Source: Candidatus Krumholzibacteriia bacterium (lineage in GTDB: Bacteria > Krumholzibacteriota > Krumholzibacteriia > LZORAL124-64-63). From it: DNA of 11,667 nucleotides. Shown here piece after piece: positions 1-5,541 of the stretch. The position numbers were made by a program, and so were the translations under genes. The notes beneath the pieces are model-generated. The model saw nothing but the letters and a program-made list of their open reading frames with translations. It did not search any database and was not told where the DNA came from. The stretch spans positions 5,780-17,446 of the forward strand of contig JADGEP010000029.1 in assembly GCA_016744275.1 (NCBI GenBank), written 5' to 3'. How positions within the stretch are numbered: the stretch's first letter is position 1; the number at the start of each line of letters is the position of its first letter.

Positions 1-35
1 TTCTGGAATAAACCGGCATCCGGCCGGGTAGGTGT

Positions 36-49
36 TGGCAGAATTGCCA
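36..49 (+). repeat. Short inverted repeat upstream of the GPP34 gene
   Basis: TGGCA (36-40) and TGCCA (45-49) form a perfect 5-bp inverted repeat around a GAAT loop, 28 bp before the GPP34 start codon. It could be a small operator or a 5' UTR hairpin. It superficially resembles a sigma-54 -24/-12 element, but the GG and GC are about 9 bp apart rather than 12, so I do not call it one. Confidence 0.25.
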
Positions 50-77
50 TGCGAAACCATCAGCCAGAGGAGCCCAC

Positions 78-773
78 ATGAGCGCCCATTCTCCGCTTCC
101 GATGTACGAGGAAGTTCTGTTGCTGGCCTTGGATGACGACAAGGGTACGACCGAATTTGGTGCCATGTACACCAACGGCATGGGTGGGGCTATCCTGGCC
201 GAATTGGTTTCCCTGCAGGCGGTGAAGATTGCCGACGATAGGAAAAAAACGGTCACTGCGGTGGCTGGAGCTGTAGTCAGTGACCCGATACTCGGCGAAG
301 CCTTTCAGTTGATCCAGGGGGCGAAGAAGCCCAAGAAGGCTGGCGACTGGGTGATGAAATTTTCGGGGTTGAAAGATCTGAAGGACCGCACGGCGCGGCA
401 GTTGGTGGCCAAGGGTGTGCTGAGTGAAGAGACGGGCACGATTCTCAAGATTTTCAAGCGGACCATTTTCCCGGAAGCAGACGGCGGCCCGGAGCGCGCC
501 TTGATCGCCCGGATGGAAGCGGCCATTTTCAGCGACACACCAAACGTTGACCAGCGCACGGTGATCATCATCGCTCTGGCTGAGGCGACCAGTTTATTGT
601 CCGGCGCCATCGATAAGAAACGCCTGAAGCAGCGTAAGGAACGCGTGAAACAACTGGCCAACGGCGAAGTCGTGGGCGAGGCCACCAAGGAAGCTGTGGC
701 GGCCATCCAGGCGGCAATCATGGTCGCGACGATGGTGCCGATTATGGCGGCGGCCACTTCTGCGACGAACTAG
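78..773 (+). CDS. GPP34 (GOLPH3/Vps74-like) family protein
   Basis: A full-length (231 aa) member of the GPP34 family, the bacterial relatives of eukaryotic Golgi phosphoprotein 3. Family hallmarks are visible: the opening helix MYEEVLLLALDDDKGT (9-24), the small-residue segment MGGAILAELV (35-44), DPILGEAFQLI (69-79) followed by KKPKKAGDWV (83-92), LVAKGVL (109-115), the FP motif (131-132), and the R-T-IIIALAEATSLLSGAID stretch (160-179). A basic helix follows (180-192), then a small-hydrophobic C-terminal helix (205-225) of the kind seen in bacterial members. There is no signal peptide, so it is probably cytosolic or peripheral on the membrane. AGAGGAG about 7 nt upstream supports this ATG. 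In eukaryotes the family binds PI4P and glycosyltransferase tails; the bacterial role is unknown and no glycosyltransferase lies nearby. The gene stands alone, 120 bp before the next gene. Confidence 0.82.
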   Translation: MSAHSPLPMYEEVLLLALDDDKGTTEFGAMYTNGMGGAILAELVSLQAVKIADDRKKTVTAVAGAVVSDPILGEAFQLIQGAKKPKKAGDWVMKFSGLKDLKDRTARQLVAKGVLSEETGTILKIFKRTIFPEADGGPERALIARMEAAIFSDTPNVDQRTVIIIALAEATSLLSGAIDKKRLKQRKERVKQLANGEVVGEATKEAVAAIQAAIMVATMVPIMAAATSATN

Positions 774-893
774 ATCCTGCCTTTTTGAACATTGAGGTGC
801 CTTTCGGGGGTGTGGAGGTTATCTTCCTGCCACGGTTGGGGCGCCTCCGGGGCGCAATGGTCTGAAGCAGGCACATCGTCCGAAGGAACTCCC

Positions 894-1334
894 ATGTCAG
901 CCCCCATTGAACTGCGTTTGGCCACCAGCGACGAAGACGTCCTGAAGGTGATGGTCGTGCGCGGCATTGTCTTTATCGAAGAGCAGAAAGTCGACTGGGA
1001 GGGCGAAATCGACGAGTTTGAGAACGAGTCGGTGCATTTTTTGGGCGAAGTTGAAGGGCAACCGGTGGCCAGCGGTCGCTTGCGCTTTCTGGATGATGGG
1101 CGCACAAAGGTTGAGCGCATCGCGGTGCGTCCGGTCTGGCGAGGTCACAGCTACGCCCGCGACATGGTGCGCTTCATGCTCGACCACGCGGCCGCTCAAG
1201 GGGCCCGGCGCTATGTTATGCATGCCCAGGTGCACCTGCAGAAATTCTACGAGGATTTTGGATTCCACCGCGAAGGCGACATCTTCGTGGAGTGCGGAAT
1301 CGACCACATCACCATGGTTCGCGAGGACGACTAG
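894..1334 (+). CDS. GNAT family N-acetyltransferase, YjcF-like
   Basis: A 146-aa single-domain GNAT acetyltransferase, expected to transfer acetyl from acetyl-CoA to an unidentified small molecule or protein. The N-terminal part VRGIVFIEEQKV (22-33) with EIDEFENES (38-46) matches the YjcF/ElaA-type subgroup. Motif A is ERIAVRPVWRGHSYARDMVRFML (74-96 region), and motif B is AQVHLQKFYEDFGF (111-124) with the FY and GF signature. The pyrophosphate loop reads RGHSYA, with Ser where the usual R-x-x-G-x-G/A has its central Gly; this may alter CoA binding. I chose the ATG at 894 because GAAGGAA lies 5 nt upstream and the fold begins there. The same frame is open back to 792, but that stretch has no family similarity. 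The stop codon is 3 bp before the methyltransferase, which implies co-transcription. The substrate is not predictable. Confidence 0.85.
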   Translation: MSAPIELRLATSDEDVLKVMVVRGIVFIEEQKVDWEGEIDEFENESVHFLGEVEGQPVASGRLRFLDDGRTKVERIAVRPVWRGHSYARDMVRFMLDHAAAQGARRYVMHAQVHLQKFYEDFGFHREGDIFVECGIDHITMVREDD

Positions 1335-1337
1335 CTC

Positions 1338-2480
1338 ATGCTTGAATATCAACGCAACGGCGAATTTTTTGCCCAGGTGGCCGGCGGCATCGAAGATCTG
1401 GCGGCTATCGAACTGGAGTCGCTGGGGGCCAAAAATTTGAAAGTCGGCATGCGGGGCATCGGGTTCACCGCCTCGCTGCAGGACTTGTACCGCATCAATT
1501 ATCGCGCTCGTCTGCTGACGCGAGTTCTCGCCCCCCTGGTCAGGTTTGAAGCCCGCACACCCGAGCAGTTGTACCTCGGCGCCAAACAGGTGGATTGGAC
1601 CCGCATTTTTCGCCTCGACCAGACATTTGCGGTTTTTGGCAACGTCTTCCGCAGCGACATCGACCACAGCCAATTTGCAGCCTTGAAGGTGAAGGATTGC
1701 GTGGTGGACATGTTCCGCAAGCGCTACAAGAACTCGCGCCCCAACGTGGATTCGAAAGATCCGGACCTGTGGATTTCGGTGCACATTCACGAGAACAACG
1801 CGACCATCAGCCTGGACTGTTCGGGCGGATCGCTGCACCGGCGGGGCTATCGCCAGCACGCGGTCGAGGCGCCGATGATGGAAACCCTGGCCGCGGCCGT
1901 ATTGGATTTTGCCGGCTGGGAGGGCAAGCGCCGCTTCTACGACCCGATGTGCGGTTCGGGTACCATGATCAGCGAGGCCTGGTTGAAGGCGGGCAATATT
2001 CCACCCGGAACCCTGCGCAAGCATTTTGGTTTCATGATGCTTCCGGATTACGATCGCCGCGACTGGATCAAGGTGAAGTTCGAAGAAGACAACAAAATCA
2101 AGATCGTGCGCGGGGGATCGATCCGCGGCAGTGACGTCAACCCCAAGGCCGTCGAAATGACACGCAACAACAACGCGCGCATTCCTGATGGCGACGAACT
2201 GCGGGTGCGCACCCTCGACTTCCGGGATATCGAGAAGATCGAAGACTCCCTCATCGTGTGCAATCCGCCCTATGGCATCCGGATGATGAAGGACGATGAT
2301 ATGGGCGCGTTCATGAAGGATTTGGGCGACTTTCTGAAACAACGATGCAAGGGCAGCGATGCTTTCCTCTACCTGGGTGATCCGGAATTGGTGAAACTGA
2401 TTGGTTTGAAGGCGGCGTTCAAGAAGCCCCTGCGCAACGGCGGATTGGATGGGCGACTCGTAAAGTATGAACTGTATTAG
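1338..2480 (+). CDS. THUMP-domain class I SAM-dependent RNA methyltransferase (RlmL N-half/YpsC type)
   Basis: A 380-aa cytosolic methyltransferase matching, in length and motifs, the N-terminal RlmL half that forms m2G2445 of 23S rRNA in E. coli; in many bacteria (e.g. Bacillus YpsC) it is a separate protein. A ferredoxin-like/THUMP RNA-binding part covers about 1-160, followed by the family signature SLHRRGYR (165-172). The Rossmann methyltransferase has motif I DPMCGSGTM (202-210), acidic motif GSDVNP (264-269) and the catalytic NPPYG (309-313) typical of exocyclic-amine methylation of guanine. All are intact, so an active enzyme is expected. GAGGACGA lies in the end of the GNAT gene just upstream of this ATG. 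The exact target guanine in this organism is inferred. The RlmK half is absent here. The 3' end overlaps the next gene by 14 bp. Confidence 0.9.
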   Translation: MLEYQRNGEFFAQVAGGIEDLAAIELESLGAKNLKVGMRGIGFTASLQDLYRINYRARLLTRVLAPLVRFEARTPEQLYLGAKQVDWTRIFRLDQTFAVFGNVFRSDIDHSQFAALKVKDCVVDMFRKRYKNSRPNVDSKDPDLWISVHIHENNATISLDCSGGSLHRRGYRQHAVEAPMMETLAAAVLDFAGWEGKRRFYDPMCGSGTMISEAWLKAGNIPPGTLRKHFGFMMLPDYDRRDWIKVKFEEDNKIKIVRGGSIRGSDVNPKAVEMTRNNNARIPDGDELRVRTLDFRDIEKIEDSLIVCNPPYGIRMMKDDDMGAFMKDLGDFLKQRCKGSDAFLYLGDPELVKLIGLKAAFKKPLRNGGLDGRLVKYELY

Positions 2481-3534
2481 GCAGCGCTTGATGTTCGGCA
2501 AATCCAGCGCCCTGGGCTTGGTCCTGGGCGCAGTCCTGTTTTATGCCGGAACCGATGCCTCCGCTTTTTCCGGTAAGCAAACTCCCCGAGCCACCACCGT
2601 GACGCCGATCGTTTTGGAACTGGAAGGACCACTGGGCGACCCTCAGGCTGAAGTTTCGGGCATGACCTGGAAGGGCGATACCCTGGTGGTTTTGCCTCAG
2701 GACCCGACTCTCTTTGCGGGCGAGGACCAGCTGGGGTTTTTCGTGATGTACCGCGACCAGTTGTTGGCGGCCATTGACGATCCGGCCCGTCCGATCCTGC
2801 CCAAGCAGGTGCAATGCCTGGCGCCCGAGTTGAGCGACCTCGTGCGGGGATTTGATGGCCTCGAGGCCATGGGCCTGATGGGCGACCGCTGTTACATGAC
2901 CGTTGAGGCCAAGGAAGATACGGTCATGGCGGGCTACCTCGTTTGTGGCCAGGTCGACATGGTGAACAACGAAGTGGTCATGGATCTGACCAAGCTGACC
3001 AGTATTCCCATGGGCCTGAACCTGCCGAACATCGCCGAAGAATCCATCATTGTCGATGGCCGGCGGGTGATCACCATCAGCGAGGCCAATGGCGCCAACG
3101 TGAGTCCATCGCCGGTGGGCAAGGTGTTCAACGACGCCATCGAATATCAGGGCACGATCCCTTTTCCCCGCATCGAATACCGCGTCACAGACGCCACTCG
3201 CGTGGATGAAGACGGCCACTTCTGGGTGTTGAATTATTTTTTCCCTCCGGAACGCGAGAAATTGAACCCGGATGTGGATCCGGAACTGGTGCGCTTTGGC
3301 GGCCTGGAATCATACGACCCGGAGGCGTGCGTCGAGCGATTGTTGGAGCTGCGCATCGAGGGCGACCGCATCGTGCGCACCGATACACCGCCGGTGAATT
3401 TGGCCCTGTTGCCGGACAACGAGTGCCGCAACTGGGAGGCTGTGGTGCGGTTCGAGGGGCGAGGATTCCTGCTGATGACTGACAAGTATCCGGGCACGTT
3501 GATGGCGTTTGTGCCCTACTCTTTTGATCACTAG
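2467..3534 (+). CDS. Exported protein of unknown function, possible phytase/esterase-like beta-propeller
   Basis: A 355-aa protein with an N-terminal signal peptide: a short basic region, hydrophobic core ALGLVLGAVLFYAG (15-28), and an A-x-A cleavage site at DASA-F (30-34). The mature part has recurring beta-rich blocks with acidic-aromatic signatures: SGMTWKGDTLVVLPQ (64-78), GFDGLEAMGLMGDRCYMTVEA (128-148 region), EESIIVDGRRVITISEANGAN (191-211 region), DATRVDEDGHFWVLNYFFP (242-260), and NWEAVVRFEGRGFLLMTDK (322-340). This periodic pattern of blade-like strands with conserved E/D resembles the 'esterase-like activity of phytase' and SGL propeller families, but I cannot assign one firmly. 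It has no lipobox. The start at ATG 2467 lies inside the methyltransferase gene and has no strong ribosome-binding site. ATG 2491 would leave a shorter but still workable signal peptide. Location is probably the periplasm; no catalytic residues are claimed. Confidence 0.75.
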   Translation: MNCIRQRLMFGKSSALGLVLGAVLFYAGTDASAFSGKQTPRATTVTPIVLELEGPLGDPQAEVSGMTWKGDTLVVLPQDPTLFAGEDQLGFFVMYRDQLLAAIDDPARPILPKQVQCLAPELSDLVRGFDGLEAMGLMGDRCYMTVEAKEDTVMAGYLVCGQVDMVNNEVVMDLTKLTSIPMGLNLPNIAEESIIVDGRRVITISEANGANVSPSPVGKVFNDAIEYQGTIPFPRIEYRVTDATRVDEDGHFWVLNYFFPPEREKLNPDVDPELVRFGGLESYDPEACVERLLELRIEGDRIVRTDTPPVNLALLPDNECRNWEAVVRFEGRGFLLMTDKYPGTLMAFVPYSFDH

Positions 3535-3567
3535 TGGTGGCGCTGAATGCACTCCCAAGGAGCGATG

Positions 3568-3921
3568 ATGACGGATTTTCCCAAGGACGACATCGTGGTA
3601 TTGGTGAATCGGGACGGGATGGGGCAGGCCGATGCGGAATTGAGCCACAAGCTGTTCAAGACCTGGCTGAACATGTTGGACCTGGATGACCGCCTGCCGC
3701 GCACGATCTGTTTTTACGCCGAGGGTGCCCGGATGGCCTGCACGGGATCGCCGGTGCTGGAAGAGTTGGCCTCACTGACTGAAAAAGGCGTCGAGTTGAT
3801 CGTCTGCACGACGTGCTTGAATCACTACGGGATACTGGACTCTCTGGCGGTGGGCACAGCTGGTGGGATGAAAGAAATTGTTGAAGCGCAATGGTCTGCT
3901 GGCAAGGTTTTGACGCTGTAG
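3568..3921 (+). CDS. DsrE-family protein, YedF C-terminal-domain type
   Basis: A small (117 aa) cytosolic protein of the DsrE/DsrF-like fold. It matches the C-terminal domain of proteins annotated 'sulfurtransferase-like selenium metabolism protein YedF'. Visible signatures are VVLVNRDGMGQADAELSHKL (10-29), the strand LPRTICFYAEGARMA (43-57), GSPVLEELASLTEKGVELIVC (60-80 region), the CTTC pair (Cys80, Cys83) followed by LNHYG, and the end MKEIVEAQWSAGKVLTL (101-117). The N-terminal TusA/SirA domain (CPxP) of full-length YedF is absent. The frame is open from ATG 3547, but AAGGAG at 3557-3562 sits 5 nt before ATG 3568, which I therefore choose (ATG 3565 is the alternative). The gene is 33 bp after the propeller gene, likely in the same transcript. 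No selD or other selenium gene is in the window, so a selenium role is only family association. Cys80/Cys83 are candidate persulfide or selenide carriers. Confidence 0.82.
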   Translation: MTDFPKDDIVVLVNRDGMGQADAELSHKLFKTWLNMLDLDDRLPRTICFYAEGARMACTGSPVLEELASLTEKGVELIVCTTCLNHYGILDSLAVGTAGGMKEIVEAQWSAGKVLTL

Positions 3922-4019
3922 GGGCAGCTGCGGCAGTGGGGCTCAAGAACCGAAGACTCTGGCCGATAACCCTCCCATGAGAAATGCCGCCCGATGAACT
4001 CGATTGAGGAGGGAAATCC

Positions 4020-4547
4020 GTGAAGTGTCCCGCATGCAGCAATGCCATGACCGAAGTCAGTATCCAGGATATCAACGTCGACGTTTGCCAGGACGGCTGC
4101 GGTGGCGTGTGGTTTGACTGGTTCGAATTGAAAAAAGTTGATGAGCCCCACGAGGCCATCGGCGCTGATCTGATGCACGTGAATCGCGACCCAAACGTGG
4201 AGTTGAACCACGACGGGAAACGCAATTGTCCCCGCTGCGAAGGCATGCCGATGCTGAAGCACTTTGCCAGCACCAAGCGCGAAGTCGAAGTGGATGAGTG
4301 CCCCAATTGCGCGGGCTTCTTCCTGGACCACGGCGAGCTGAACGGCATCCGCGATCAGTTTGAAACCGAAGAGGAACGCAAGCAGGCCGCCGACGCCGTT
4401 TTTGCCGACCTGTTCGATGAAGGACTGGACGCCATCTCGGCCGACAGCGATGAAAAATTGGAGCGCGCCCAGGGCGTGGCCCGCATGTTCCGCTTCCTAT
4501 TGCCCAGCTATTGGCTGCCCGGCAAGCAAAAGTGGGGCGCCTTCTAG
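4020..4547 (+). CDS. Double zf-TFIIB zinc-knuckle protein
   Basis: A 175-aa soluble protein with two copies of the bacterial zf-TFIIB-type zinc ribbon. Copy one: KCPAC (Cys3, Cys6) and CQDGCGGVWFDWFEL (Cys23, Cys27). Copy two: NCPRC (Cys70, Cys73) and CPNCAGFFLDHGEL (Cys94, Cys97). Each binds one zinc through four cysteines, and each second half ends in the family's aromatic-D-x-x-E-L signature (WFDWFEL, FLDHGEL). An acidic, probably helical C-terminal region follows (112-158) and ends in an aromatic/basic tail (YWLPGKQKWGAF). GTG at 4020 is the start: GAGGAGGG (4006-4013) is 6 nt upstream, and the first knuckle would be lost with a later start. There is a 98-bp gap after the DsrE gene, so it may have its own promoter, but none is clear. 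It is followed by a strong hairpin. The cellular role of the family is not established; a nucleic-acid or protein-binding scaffold is a guess. Confidence 0.85.
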   Translation: MKCPACSNAMTEVSIQDINVDVCQDGCGGVWFDWFELKKVDEPHEAIGADLMHVNRDPNVELNHDGKRNCPRCEGMPMLKHFASTKREVEVDECPNCAGFFLDHGELNGIRDQFETEEERKQAADAVFADLFDEGLDAISADSDEKLERAQGVARMFRFLLPSYWLPGKQKWGAF

Positions 4548-4576
4548 GCCTACTAACATTGCGACCTGATTGCGAA

Positions 4577-4611
4577 GCAACCTCCTTCGGCCAAGAGTCG
4601 GGGGAGGTTGC
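4577..4611 (+). terminator. Strong hairpin after the zf-TFIIB gene, terminator-like
   Basis: GCAACCTCCTTCG (4577-4589) can pair with CGGGGGAGGTTGC (4599-4611) as a continuous 13-bp stem with two G-T pairs and a 9-nt loop. It starts 30 bp after the zf-TFIIB stop codon, the usual place for an intrinsic terminator. The tail is only GGTCTTTGG, so termination would be weak. The 3' arm carries the GGGGGAGG that best serves as ribosome-binding site for the PHP gene, so the same hairpin could also control translation. Confidence 0.6.
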
Positions 4612-4616
4612 GGTCT

Positions 4617-5531
4617 TTGGGGAGTGACATTAATCTGAAGGCACTGCTCAGGCGTCACGTTGAGGGAGACTTCTCGAGCGGCTCATCACACCATCAATCC
4701 GGGACGCGAATTTTGTACACCGACTGCTACGACGGAAACAATCCTGCCAAAGGCAAGTTCACGCTCAGCGAGGTGACCGACCTGGACCAGCCGTGTCAGC
4801 ACGATACGGTGCGGCCCTGCGACATCAAAGGCATCCTGCACAGCCACAGTCGCTGGACCGATGGTGCCCATTCCCTGGCTTCGATGGTCGAAACGGCCCA
4901 CGAAATCGGTTTGGAATACCTGGGTGTCAGCGATCATTTCATGAGTGAGAACCACCAGGATGGCTTGGATTTGGACGCAGCGCGGGTGCAACGCCAGGAA
5001 GTGAACCGGTTGCGCGAAAAATTCGAGGGATTCGACATTTTTCAGGGTATCGAGATCGATACGAATGCCGACGGATCCTTGCCGGTGGATGATGCGACCT
5101 TGGACATGTTCGACTTCGTGATTGCGGCTTTTCCGGAAAACGGAAACCACGATCCGGAAGCGATGGTGCGGCGCGTGGTGACTGCGGCCGCCAACCCGAA
5201 GGTCACGATTTTAGGCAAGCCGGTGGGGGATTTCATGCTGCGTGGCTGCGAAGGACTGGCCGATATGGAAACAGTCCTGAAGGCGGCCGTTGCCGGGAGC
5301 AAGGCGGTCGAGATCGACGCCAATCCCAATTGTCCGGAAATTGATTGGACCTGTTGCCGGATGGCGCAGGAATTGGGCGTCTACATGATCATCAGCCCCA
5401 ACGCCCACCGGGCGGCGCGGTTGGTGGACATCCGGCACGGGGCCCAATTGGCCCATGATGCGGGCCTCATTTGTGGTTGGATTTTAAATACGAAGAGCAG
5501 CACCCAATTGCGTGGGTATCTTGGTATATAG
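4617..5531 (+). CDS. Stand-alone PHP-domain protein, PolX-PHP-like, with degenerate metal site
   Basis: A 304-aa protein whose residues 68-285 match the PHP domain that ends bacterial X-family DNA polymerases. No polymerase domain is present. Retained ligand motifs are H75-x-H77 with D82 (GILHSHSRWTDG), D-H107 (GVSDHF), E146 (GIEID) and H264. Three positions that carry metal ligands in PolX-type PHP domains are changed: the expected VHS His is Pro173 (AAFPENG), the GHP His is Lys201 (LGKPVG), and the DAH Asp is Asn262 (PNAH). The family hydrolyses phosphoesters or acts as Mn-dependent 3'-5' exonuclease; here activity is doubtful. The start is uncertain because no ATG occurs before residue 90. 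TTG 4617 is chosen for GGGGGAGG 9 nt upstream. TTG 4608 lies inside the hairpin, and GTG 4773 would remove the unconserved first 52 residues. The gene ends 10 bp from the convergent kinase gene. Confidence 0.8.
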   Translation: MGSDINLKALLRRHVEGDFSSGSSHHQSGTRILYTDCYDGNNPAKGKFTLSEVTDLDQPCQHDTVRPCDIKGILHSHSRWTDGAHSLASMVETAHEIGLEYLGVSDHFMSENHQDGLDLDAARVQRQEVNRLREKFEGFDIFQGIEIDTNADGSLPVDDATLDMFDFVIAAFPENGNHDPEAMVRRVVTAAANPKVTILGKPVGDFMLRGCEGLADMETVLKAAVAGSKAVEIDANPNCPEIDWTCCRMAQELGVYMIISPNAHRAARLVDIRHGAQLAHDAGLICGWILNTKSSTQLRGYLGI

Positions 5532-5541
5532 CTGACAGTTT

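Noticed and set aside
37..52. Possible sigma-54 promoter (TGGCA...TTGC) before the GPP34 gene
   Set aside because: The GG-to-GC distance is about 9 bp instead of the required 12; the sequence is better explained as a short inverted repeat.
792..893. N-terminal extension of the GNAT protein
   Set aside because: The extra 34 codons show no conservation and lack a ribosome-binding site. GAAGGAA directly precedes the internal ATG at 894.
897..2501. A 534-codon minus-strand open frame opposite the GNAT and methyltransferase genes
   Set aside because: It lies antisense to two genes with clear family motifs, has no recognisable domain and has low-complexity His/Ala/Val composition typical of a shadow frame in GC-rich DNA.
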